Shown here: in pieces, positions 1-7,113 of the stretch
Position numbering within the stretch: the stretch's first letter is position 1
Layout: every line of letters starts with the position of its first letter
Source: Candidatus Binatia bacterium
Lineage (GTDB): Bacteria; Desulfobacterota; Binatia; Bin18
Length of the DNA: 64,000 bases
Reading direction: 5' to 3'
NCBI GenBank assembly: GCA_951812575.1
Contig: OX638322.1
Coordinates: 4,220,501-4,284,500, forward strand
The notes under the pieces: model-generated
Databases searched by the model: none
Seen by the model: only the letters and a program-made list of their open reading frames with translations
What the model was told of the DNA's origin: nothing
Translations under genes and position numbers: made by a program

Positions 1-579
1 TATGTAACGGTGAACACGACCGACACCATAAACGGCGTCACCGCCCCCCACGGCATCTTCACCGGCATCAACCTGCACCTGCGCAGCGGCGCGGGCAAGA
101 CGGCCGACCCTGACACGGGTCTGGGCAACCTGATTATCGGCTATAACGAAGAAACGCTGTCGGAGCCCGAAGACCGCAGCGGGGCCCATAATCTGGTGAT
201 TGGGCCGTCGCACATCTATTCCAGCTATGGAGGCTTGGTGGCGGGGTCTGGCAATGCCATCAGCGGCGAGTATGCCAGCGTCAGCGGCGGGCTCCTCAAC
301 ACCGCCAGCGGCCCCCTGGGTAGCGTCAGCGGCGGCAGCGAGAACCGTGCCAGCGGCGTCTATAGCAGCGTCAGCGGCGGGAGCAACAACACCGCCAGCG
401 GCTTCCAGAGCAGCGTCAGCGGGGGCTACAGCAACACGGCCAGTGCTGACAATGGCAGTGTGAGCGGCGGAGGCAACAACGCGGCCAACGGCCCCTATAC
501 CAGCGTCAGCGGGGGCTACAATCGTTCGGCGACCAGCCCATACAGCTGGCGGGCGGGTCGCCTCTCCCAAGACCACTAG
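1..579 (+). CDS. Repeat-rich YadA-head-like surface protein, 3' end only
   Basis: The reading frame is open from the first base of the window, so the N-terminus is missing; a GTG at 10 is only an internal candidate. The last 100 residues contain six 15-residue repeats (pattern SVSGGxxNxASGxxx, bases 277-546), preceded by a degenerate copy and by motifs of the type GLGNLIIG and GAHNLVIG. Such Ser/Gly/Asn/Ala-rich repeats are typical of beta-roll or YadA-head-like stalk domains of secreted or surface proteins; no membrane anchor or catalytic motif is visible. The protein ends shortly after the repeats (WRAGRLSQDH). Function is unknown; an adhesin, phage-fibre-like or cell-surface role is inference from the repeat style. 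Confidence 0.7.
   Translation, partial: YVTVNTTDTINGVTAPHGIFTGINLHLRSGAGKTADPDTGLGNLIIGYNEETLSEPEDRSGAHNLVIGPSHIYSSYGGLVAGSGNAISGEYASVSGGLLNTASGPLGSVSGGSENRASGVYSSVSGGSNNTASGFQSSVSGGYSNTASADNGSVSGGGNNAANGPYTSVSGGYNRSATSPYSWRAGRLSQDH
277..546 (+). repeat. Six tandem 45-bp repeats coding SVSGG-type 15-mers
   Basis: Six consecutive 45-base units each encode a 15-residue unit starting SVSGG; the asparagine at unit position 8 and alanine at position 10 recur in most units. Copies are diverged at the DNA level, so this is an old protein repeat and not a fresh microsatellite. Confidence 0.85.
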
Positions 580-657
580 GTCCTGAGAGCCTAGCTCGTC
601 GCCGCCCAACTCTCGTGTACCCTCCGCAACTCCTACCTACCCGAGAGTGAGGTAAGG

Positions 658-2001
658 TTATTCGTTGGGGCAAGCAAGCCTAAAGGGTTCGGGCCAGCGC
701 TGCCAATACGGCCGGGCTTCGGCCTGGTGCCGCACACCGTGTAAGCGGACGCGATCGGTGGTATTGAGCAGTAACGGCATAACATCCGACCCACGGATAT
801 GGCCGAGCCCGCCGCGGATCACCGCCCGTTCGTGAAACGAGGTTACCGGGTCAGACAGGACGTTGGGCCCGCCAGCAAGCAGTATGGGCACGGCTTCGCC
901 CGAATGGATGAGCGGCCCACTGCTCGGCGTGGCGTGGTCGCCGGTCACCACAACCAGCAGGTCGGCTTGAGTGGTCACTCGCTCGACAACCGGACCGAGC
1001 GCGACATCGAGTGCCTCAAGGGCCTGCATTTTGCCCAGCGGGTCTTTGTGATGGGCCGCCACGTCCGGGGCCTTGGAATGGACATGCACGAACTCATATC
1101 CCTGGGCAAAGAGGGAGTCCGCGGTGCGTAGTTTCTGTCTGAAGTCCGCGGTCGTGTCTGTCTCCCGCGGGGTGGAGACCGGGGTCATACCACACACGCG
1201 AGCAATCCCGACATACAACGGATAGTTTTCAATGCTGGCTGCGCGCAGACCGTTCTGCTCCCGAAACGGCGCGACATCGGGTCGTACTGCGGCCCACTTG
1301 GTGAGGACGAAATTGATGCTGGCGCAACCACGCGCCTGGCGTTCCCGATTGAGCGGATGCTGGCTGAGCTGGGAATGTGCCCAGCTCAGATAGGCGTTCA
1401 GCGCGGCGGCAGTACGCTGAGCATTTTGCGGATGTCGGGATTCTGCCAGGGGTTGAGCCCGCGCAGCATAGGCATCGTTATAGAACGGATCGACATCGGT
1501 AATGTCCCGGCTCGGATGGCCGCGCAACGTCAGTATGGCTTCACAGCGCCCGCAGCAGGTCAAGGCAAATTGCAGCCCGTGGGTTTCGTACGCGGCAATG
1601 GCTGCACACAGCCGGGCGCACTCTTCTTCATCCTGGGCTTGCCGTTTTTCCCACAAGAGCGCATCTCGACGCACTTTGCCGTCAATCACCGTTGTCTCGG
1701 CAAAACTTGCCAGCAGCACAACAGACTCGGGCTGTACCTCAAAGCCCCGCCCAATGGACTCAAACGCGGCTCGGCCAGGGAATTCCTCCAACCCATAGCC
1801 AAACAGAATGAAGTGGGCCGTCTCGCTCTCCAGGGGAACACCAGGCGCGAGCGGCGTGAGCAAGCCCGTGGTACCGAGGGCAGCCAGTTGATCCAGGTGT
1901 GGGGTATGGGCCGCCTCAAGCGGGGTTTGTCCATTCAGGACAGGCTGGGGTCGGTCGGCCAGCCCGTCAAGAATAATGAAAAGGATAGGCAAGGAGGGCA
2001 T
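658..2001 (-). CDS. apgM: Cofactor-independent phosphoglycerate mutase, archaeal type (ApgM family)
   Basis: Probably interconverts 2- and 3-phosphoglycerate in glycolysis/gluconeogenesis, in the cytoplasm. The 447-residue protein has the alkaline-phosphatase-superfamily layout of ApgM: an N-terminal metal-binding Asp (IILDGLADRP, D12), a PLESETAHFILFGY segment that aligns with the PGSDTAHLxLLGY nucleophile region (S59 the likely phosphoserine), a SKAPDVAAHHKDPLGK stretch like the family's KGPDxAGH motif, and GDHATP near residue 360 for the second metal site. It lies 9 bases downstream of nadM in the same direction, so the two are probably cotranscribed. Related family members include phosphonopyruvate-decarboxylase-like enzymes, so substrate assignment is by family only. 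Confidence 0.8.
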   Translation of the reverse strand: MPSLPILFIILDGLADRPQPVLNGQTPLEAAHTPHLDQLAALGTTGLLTPLAPGVPLESETAHFILFGYGLEEFPGRAAFESIGRGFEVQPESVVLLASFAETTVIDGKVRRDALLWEKRQAQDEEECARLCAAIAAYETHGLQFALTCCGRCEAILTLRGHPSRDITDVDPFYNDAYAARAQPLAESRHPQNAQRTAAALNAYLSWAHSQLSQHPLNRERQARGCASINFVLTKWAAVRPDVAPFREQNGLRAASIENYPLYVGIARVCGMTPVSTPRETDTTADFRQKLRTADSLFAQGYEFVHVHSKAPDVAAHHKDPLGKMQALEALDVALGPVVERVTTQADLLVVVTGDHATPSSGPLIHSGEAVPILLAGGPNVLSDPVTSFHERAVIRGGLGHIRGSDVMPLLLNTTDRVRLHGVRHQAEARPYWQRWPEPFRLACPNE

Positions 2002-2010
2002 GAGCAGAGC

Positions 2011-2565
2011 TTACGAGAGTGCGCGGCGAGCCAGTCGCTCGTGAGCCCCAATCTGCTTCAGGACTACGCCCACGCCGCGCGGTACGAATTGTTCCCAGCC
2101 TCGTCCTTGGCTTAAGCGGCGGCGGACCGTACTGCCGCTCTCCTGCTTGGTCGCGCCGGGATCAAGGATTTCGACCTGCCACCCGGCCGCCTGGAGGCGG
2201 GCGACTTTCTCCCTGCCCCACTCCGAGAATACGCGGATAAACTGCACGGTCTCCTTGGGGCAATAATGCACCCAACGCCCGGGCGCGTGAATCGGAAAGG
2301 GCACGATGGAGACCCGACTCAGCTCAACCCCTGCATCAGCCAAGGCGGCTCGAATCATCCACTGTCGCTCAAAAAAGGTAAAGGGATTGGCCTCCGGCGT
2401 ATGCCGCCGCGTATCTGCGGCCTCTCTCTGCGTTTCGGCTGGGTCGGGATTAGTAATGCCGATAATCAGATGCTCACTACGGTTGAGCGCCTCCAGGGTG
2501 TAGTGCAAATGGCCGGTATGAAAGGGCTGAAAGCGACCATGAACCATGCCGTAGCGAGCCCGCAT
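2011..2565 (-). CDS. nadM: Nicotinamide-nucleotide adenylyltransferase, archaeal type (NadM-like)
   Basis: Likely joins NMN (or a related mononucleotide) with ATP to make NAD. The 184-residue protein is a nucleotidyltransferase-superfamily member with the HxGH motif very near the start (GRFQPFHTGH, H16 and H19) and a C-terminal ESGSTVRRRL segment matching the family ISGTxxR phosphate-binding motif. Length fits archaeal-type NadM. Start ATG at 2565 gives the standard distance to the HxGH motif. It precedes apgM by 9 bases. A second NAD-related locus (nadA with an NrtR-like regulator) sits near 48-50 kb. A different nucleotide substrate cannot be excluded from sequence alone. Confidence 0.8.
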   Translation of the reverse strand: MRARYGMVHGRFQPFHTGHLHYTLEALNRSEHLIIGITNPDPAETQREAADTRRHTPEANPFTFFERQWMIRAALADAGVELSRVSIVPFPIHAPGRWVHYCPKETVQFIRVFSEWGREKVARLQAAGWQVEILDPGATKQESGSTVRRRLSQGRGWEQFVPRGVGVVLKQIGAHERLARRALS

Positions 2566-2690
2566 ATCCGCTGCCTATCCCATGCGTGGAGCGAGGGCAA
2601 GGAATGAGATGGGCCATGGGCACGGAACCCACCCCGGCCTTCGGCCACCCCTCCCGAGAGGGGACTATAAAAAAAGATAGCGCCTGTAGC

Positions 2691-4085
2691 TCAGGTGCCG
2701 TCAAAGACTAAACGCCCGGCGGCGTTCTGGGCCTCAATCCGGGCGGCCATGTCAGGCGGCAGATTGATCGGACGCTCGTTCGGGAATTTATCGGCCTCTA
2801 CTGCCGGACGCATGAAGTACTCGTCCGGATGAGAGACGGCCGCCTGAGTCTTGATGGAGGTATCGAGATGCCACTGGCGACGCATGAAGTCCGGACTGAA
2901 AAAGACCGTTGCTTCTTCCGGTTTCCAATCCATGAGCTTGTGACTGTCATTGACCAGATAGGACATAATGTCCGTCCGCAGATCCCAGTGGGAAATAAAC
3001 AGGGTACCGTAGCCCAGTTCTTTGCGTCCGGGATTGAAAAGCTCAGCCAGCCTGACCTCAATATGGTCAAGCTCCCCGTCCGGCCCGTATTGCTCGCCAC
3101 GCAGCGGGAAGAATGAGGATTTCTCCAGCCAATAGAGAAGACGGGGCATATAATAGTCGGGCAACCAGTCTGGCCGCGCCACCGCCTCAACCACGTAGCA
3201 TTCAACCCCGCCGTCCAGCGTATAGCGCGGAAAGGCTTCGCCCATGAGCTTGATGCTGGCGGTCTGGACGGTCCGGGACTGTCCGGTTTCGCCGTTGCGC
3301 AGAATCATGGTCGGCCGCGTGTTCGGGAAACGGACCGTCTGGTGCAGTACGTCGGTGCCGATCAGCCGCCACGAAAACTCCCAGGCGGCCCGTCCCCACG
3401 CATCGTCCGGGGTGAGGGCCATGTTGGGGAAATTGCTCTGACGCCGAGGCGGGGCTTGGTGGCGCACCCGTCGAATGGAAGACGAATAGGCGAATCGCTC
3501 CTCCTTGGTGATATTTTCTTTGTCCGTCCGATACCGGATCGCCAGCCACTGGCCGCCTTCGGCCGCCGGAGGAGCAATCGCCTGGCTCAACGAGCGATAG
3601 ATCTCTTCACCCGGTGCGGCAGACAGGACTTTGCCCACCCCGCTTGTTTCGGAATCATAGCTGACAAAGGTGATGGAGGTGCCGGGGTTGAGAAGCACCC
3701 CTTGCGGCGCAATAGACGCCCAGGAATTGGCTACCACGGATGACCAGCGCGTGCGCGGCGTGAATTCCATAGCGCGGTAGCCCATTTCCTCGGCCGTATA
3801 CGGCGGGACGAAGGGATGGGCTTCGGCTGGAAGATACGGGACCTGGGCATGACGCGGCGTATCGCCCTCAAGCTGGACCTGGGCCAGCTCTTCTTCCGAC
3901 ATCTCTTCGACCGTTTTCCAGGTTCGTTGGGTCTGTTGGGTTGGTTGGGTTGGTTGGGTTGGTTGGGTTGGTTGGGTTGGTTGGGTTGGTTGGGTCGGAG
4001 GGTCGGCTCCAAGGGCCAGAGGGAAACATACGAGGACGGTATAGATCAGGAACACGAGACAGCAGGCTATACGGCTACGGGACAT
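2691..4085 (-). CDS. Secreted DUF1329-like protein with Thr-Gln-Pro repeat
   Basis: The 464-residue protein starts with a clear signal peptide (MSRSRIACCLVFLIYTVLV, then ALG-A). Right after the cleavage region comes a low-complexity (TQP)6-TQQ-TQR linker (residues 31-54). The body contains RRVRHQAP, a long conserved-looking middle and a C-terminal HLDTSIKTQ region, resembling the DUF1329 family of periplasmic or outer-membrane lipoprotein-sorting-like proteins often found in organisms that degrade hydrophobic compounds. There is no lipobox cysteine at the cleavage site. The family assignment is by recognition only and moderately sure; biochemical function is unknown. A good sigma70-like promoter lies upstream at 4147-4174. 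Confidence 0.6.
   Translation of the reverse strand: MSRSRIACCLVFLIYTVLVCFPLALGADPPTQPTQPTQPTQPTQPTQPTQQTQRTWKTVEEMSEEELAQVQLEGDTPRHAQVPYLPAEAHPFVPPYTAEEMGYRAMEFTPRTRWSSVVANSWASIAPQGVLLNPGTSITFVSYDSETSGVGKVLSAAPGEEIYRSLSQAIAPPAAEGGQWLAIRYRTDKENITKEERFAYSSSIRRVRHQAPPRRQSNFPNMALTPDDAWGRAAWEFSWRLIGTDVLHQTVRFPNTRPTMILRNGETGQSRTVQTASIKLMGEAFPRYTLDGGVECYVVEAVARPDWLPDYYMPRLLYWLEKSSFFPLRGEQYGPDGELDHIEVRLAELFNPGRKELGYGTLFISHWDLRTDIMSYLVNDSHKLMDWKPEEATVFFSPDFMRRQWHLDTSIKTQAAVSHPDEYFMRPAVEADKFPNERPINLPPDMAARIEAQNAAGRLVFDGT
3924..3995 (-). repeat. 9-bp tandem repeat encoding (TQP)6-TQQ-TQR
   Basis: Six near-identical 9-base units (on the plus strand TTGGTTGGG in phase) encode Thr-Gln-Pro directly behind the signal peptide, followed by two decayed units. 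Because the unit is a multiple of three, slippage would change linker length without breaking frame. Confidence 0.9.
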
Positions 4086-4146
4086 GAATACGACCTTACC
4101 CCAACGTCAATATTGCAGCACTATAAAAGCTGAGCATTCATTCAGC

Positions 4147-4174
4147 AATATAAGCAACATGAATTCTTTGTTAA
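4147..4174 (-). promoter_or_regulatory. Sigma70-like promoter for the DUF1329-like gene
   Basis: On the minus strand TTAACA (4174-4169) and TATATT (4152-4147) are separated by 16 bases, within an A+T-rich island of 4138-4200. The predicted start would leave a leader of about 55 bases before the ATG at 4085. Confidence 0.5.
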
Positions 4175-4246
4175 AATTGTAGTAGTTTTAATTATATATA
4201 GCGGAGAAGCGGGGCGAAGGCCAAGTCGTGTTGACCCGGACGGCCT

Positions 4247-5209
4247 TTATCTCGGAGCCAGCAGGTCGAGCGCTTTGCGGGTTGCGACCAGGCGGTCTTC
4301 GTTGACCGGACTGACAGCCAGGACAGGCATGGCTGCCCCGGCTTCGTGGAAGGCCGCAAGCTGTTCGCGGCACTGGCTGGGAGGACCAAACACGCAGACC
4401 TGATCCACCATGGCTTCGGACACACAGGCGGCCGCAGCACGGCGGTTGCCGCTTTTCCAGGCTTCTTGCATGGCTGTCACTTCATCCCGAAAGCCGCAAC
4501 GTCGCCACTGCTTGCGATAGAAAGGCAAATTCCCGAAAAACGCCAGATTATAGCGCGCCGCAGAGCGGGCCTGCTCAATATCGTCTGAAATAAACGTCGG
4601 GATACTCACAATACACCCTACCTGTTCCGGATCCCGCCCCACGCGCTGCGCCGCGGCCCGGGCCGCCTCAACGAGCTGCGTCAGATAGGGCAAGGCCGGC
4701 AGAAACGGCATAATCCCATCAGCCAGCTCGCCACCGATTTCGGCGCTTTCAGCGGTCACCGCACCGACATAGACCGGTACACTATAGTTGCTCTGCTGCG
4801 GACGATGAAAGGCGCTCAGCGACTCCCCGCGAAACAGGGTATTCAGCGCCGTCACATACCCACGCATATACTGCCGCGGCTGCTCCATGGTGATACCCAG
4901 GGATTCGAGCAACGGGCGGTGGCTCATGCCCAGTCCGAGTATCATCCGCCCCTGCGAGAGCTCCGAAATAGTGGTGGCAGTCATGCCGGCCAGAAACGGA
5001 TGGCGGAAATAGATATTGGCGATATTCGTTCCCACCTTGATGCGAGACGTTCCCAACGCAATCGCTTCGGCACACGCCAAGGCATCCCCTCGACCTTCGT
5101 TGACAAAGACAGCGTCAAAGCCCTGGTCTTCGGCAATCCGGCCGATTTCAACAAACTCCTGTGGGGGTGCGGCGGTTGCCGTCGAGAGGACAATACCTAA
5201 TGGATGCAT
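4247..5209 (-). CDS. LLM-class flavin-dependent oxidoreductase
   Basis: A 320-residue TIM-barrel enzyme of the bacterial luciferase/F420-dependent superfamily. Recognisable family stretches: IGRIAEDQGFDAVFVNEGRGD near the N-terminus, SRIKVGTNIANIYFRHPF, SQGRMILGLGMSH in the middle and VPVYVGAV before the C-terminal half. Such enzymes use FMN or reduced F420 to oxidise varied small molecules; no substrate can be named. A strong ribosome site (AAAGGA, 9 bases before the ATG at 5209) supports the start. It is not in the same subfamily as the two LLM proteins at 16.9 and 62.5 kb, which share a DSQMxWSD motif absent here. Confidence 0.85.
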   Translation of the reverse strand: MHPLGIVLSTATAAPPQEFVEIGRIAEDQGFDAVFVNEGRGDALACAEAIALGTSRIKVGTNIANIYFRHPFLAGMTATTISELSQGRMILGLGMSHRPLLESLGITMEQPRQYMRGYVTALNTLFRGESLSAFHRPQQSNYSVPVYVGAVTAESAEIGGELADGIMPFLPALPYLTQLVEAARAAAQRVGRDPEQVGCIVSIPTFISDDIEQARSAARYNLAFFGNLPFYRKQWRRCGFRDEVTAMQEAWKSGNRRAAAACVSEAMVDQVCVFGPPSQCREQLAAFHEAGAAMPVLAVSPVNEDRLVATRKALDLLAPR

Positions 5210-5265
5210 GCGTTTTTCCTTTGTCTGGCCGTACAGGGCCGGTAACGCGAGGGGGTGCTCCAGGC

Positions 5266-5538
5266 TTAGTCGAGCGGCACGGGAGCATCGCCCCGGTCGC
5301 GGACCTCAACCGACGTTCCACCAGCCTGTCCGGTAATCGTATCAAAAAAAATGATTGTACCCTCCATGACCGCTTGCGCAGAGATGACCTGATACCGTCC
5401 GGCCTGCGGACGGTAGGCCAGATAGACCAAAAGGGCGATGATAAAAAAGAGTTGAAAGCTGAGGAGCCGAAGAAATTTATCAACCCGTTTCATGACGACG
5501 GTTGTCTCATCTGCAGAACGAGAATCCTTAGGCGGCAT
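5266..5538 (-). CDS. Small single-pass membrane protein, unknown function
   Basis: A 90-residue protein with one predicted transmembrane helix (about residues 26-43, LLSFQLFFIIALLVYLAYRP) after a short basic cytoplasmic N-terminus, then a small extracytoplasmic domain of beta-rich look. A good ribosome site (AAAGGAGAG, 4 bases before ATG at 5538) argues that it is a real gene. I do not recognise the family. It lies between the LLM oxidoreductase and a LOG-family gene on the same strand and could be cotranscribed with them. Confidence 0.55.
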   Translation of the reverse strand: MPPKDSRSADETTVVMKRVDKFLRLLSFQLFFIIALLVYLAYRPQAGRYQVISAQAVMEGTIIFFDTITGQAGGTSVEVRDRGDAPVPLD

Positions 5539-5628
5539 GCGCTCTCCTTTCTCTATTCATCTCTATTCACCTGTTCCGGGCAGCTCTTTATATAGGGTGT
5601 CTTATAGTAGGGTGTCCGCGACCGTTTC

Positions 5629-6111
5629 TCAATTTCTACCATCGGAGACCTTTTTGCGGGCAGCGAGAAGGGCCTGTTGTACGGCCTCTTGGGGTGTCTG
5701 CACGACGGACACGCCTTGAATATGGGACCAGGCCCGTATGGCAGTCACCGTTTTTCCAAGCGTCAGTGCCAGTGCGATTTCGGACAGCGTCCCAGTCGCG
5801 CCAGGCAGGGCAATCACCGCATCGCCCGAGGCGACCACCAGCATATTGCGGGCATGCCCTAGCCCGCTGGGGATAACGATCGAAATGTCAGGCGCGGCAC
5901 TGGCCGCCTCATACGTTGGCAGAATACCGATACTTGTGCCCTTGTTTTGCGCCGCGCCCCGGGCGGCCGCGGCCATCACACCGCCGAGTCCGCCACACAC
6001 GACGACGGCGTCGTGCCGGGCAATCAGCCGGCCAACCTCCTCTGCCCAGCCGGCGACTTCCGCCGAGGGCTGGCTGTCGCCAATAACGGCGATTTGGCTC
6101 TTGCGTGGCAT
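5629..6111 (-). CDS. LOG/TIGR00725-type Rossmann-fold protein
   Basis: A 160-residue protein of the lysine-decarboxylase-like (LOG) superfamily. Visible motifs: CGGLGGVM (39-46), HARN with R88, and PGATGTLSE (103-111), corresponding to the family PGGxGTxxE nucleotide/phosphoribosyl-binding signature with Ala instead of the second Gly. Larger LOG proteins hydrolyse nucleoside monophosphates (cytokinin riboside monophosphate or AMP/IMP). The small TIGR00725 branch has no settled function. It lies 43 bases downstream of the HAD hydrolase gene in the same direction. Confidence 0.75.
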   Translation of the reverse strand: MPRKSQIAVIGDSQPSAEVAGWAEEVGRLIARHDAVVVCGGLGGVMAAAARGAAQNKGTSIGILPTYEAASAAPDISIVIPSGLGHARNMLVVASGDAVIALPGATGTLSEIALALTLGKTVTAIRAWSHIQGVSVVQTPQEAVQQALLAARKKVSDGRN

Positions 6112-6154
6112 GCGTAAACCGGCGGTCGTTCAGATGTTCGTGTGCGCGCACGCC

Positions 6155-6904
6155 TTATGGCAACAGCAGCGATGCCAACTCCGGGATGGCCCGAATCGTA
6201 TATTGAGGGCGGGGACAGTCCGCAGGCAGTTCGGCCCCGGAGGCGTTGACCCAGGCGATATCCATCCCCGCTTGTTGGGCACCGGTCACATCGTCATGGG
6301 GAGAGTCGCCAACAAACAGGGCGGATTGGGGCGCAACCTGCAATTGGGCGAGCGTATCATGAAATATCTTTTGGTGGGGTTTGCGCCAGCCATGTTCCGC
6401 CGAGATGACCGTACAGCGAAAGCAGTCGGCGACCTGCCCTTCTTGAATCACCCGTCTCGCAGTTGGAGCATGATCAAAATTTGAGACCAGAGCAGTCGGG
6501 TAGTGTTCGCTCACGCGAACGACGAACTGGGTATGGGCGGGAGGAACTTCGGTCGCGTGGGCGAGCAGGTCCATATGGGCCAGAGACAAAGAGGTCCCTA
6601 AACGAGCGGTTTCAGGGGAGTCGTCCAGGCCGGCGTGGACCAGGGTGCGACGGAATCGTTCCGCAGAGCTGATTTCACGCATTTCTGCTGAACGGATTGC
6701 GCCGAGTTCCTGGTTCACTTCGCCCAGGGCCTGATGAAACCGTTCAAAAGGCACTGACGGAACCACGTCCGTCACCACCTCGCGCAGCCGACCCATGGTC
6801 GAGCGTGTCGTCTGCCCCTTCCACTCAAAAACCGGCAATTTTCCCGGATTAAACAGCGCAATGGTCCCAAAGAGGTCAAACAGCACAGCGTCGTAATGTT
6901 TCAC
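6155..6904 (-). CDS. HAD-superfamily hydrolase
   Basis: The 249-residue protein carries HAD motif I DLFGT (D10 nucleophile; Phe12 at the place of the usual second Asp), motif II in LVSNFDH, motif III Lys in EHGWRKPHQKIF and motif IV FVGDSPHDDVTGAQQAG. This is the haloacid-dehalogenase/phosphatase type with an alpha-helical cap between motifs I and II. Because the second Asp of motif I is Phe, it resembles dehalogenase-like or HDHD3-like members more than classic phosphatases; substrate unknown. ATG at 6904 has an AAAGGA-type ribosome site. It is transcribed away from lon. Confidence 0.8.
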   Translation of the reverse strand: MKHYDAVLFDLFGTIALFNPGKLPVFEWKGQTTRSTMGRLREVVTDVVPSVPFERFHQALGEVNQELGAIRSAEMREISSAERFRRTLVHAGLDDSPETARLGTSLSLAHMDLLAHATEVPPAHTQFVVRVSEHYPTALVSNFDHAPTARRVIQEGQVADCFRCTVISAEHGWRKPHQKIFHDTLAQLQVAPQSALFVGDSPHDDVTGAQQAGMDIAWVNASGAELPADCPRPQYTIRAIPELASLLLP

Positions 6905-7113
6905 ACCAGTCCTTTACCGATGCACTGAGCGTATTGCATTCCGCGGCCGAGCCCCAACAGGATGAAGAGAGTTTTTTGCGCAGCCATTCTTTACGTTTTT
7001 GTCCTCAGAGTGCCGAAGTTTTTAACCGGAGTTTCCTACTTGTGCAAGCAGAGACCATGTATTATGGTTTTGGATAGTCCTAAAGAGTATGGGAAGAGTA
7101 TTGGAGGAGACCT

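Noticed and set aside
277..546. CRISPR-like array
   Set aside because: 45-base period is contiguous coding repeat without spacers.
3816..4133. Plus-strand frame with Leu-Gly-Trp repeats
   Set aside because: It is the complement of the TQP repeat of a well-supported minus-strand gene.
6905..7113. Heat-shock (CIRCE or sigma32) element before lon
   Set aside because: A lone GAGTGC is present but no inverted repeat or sigma32 consensus.
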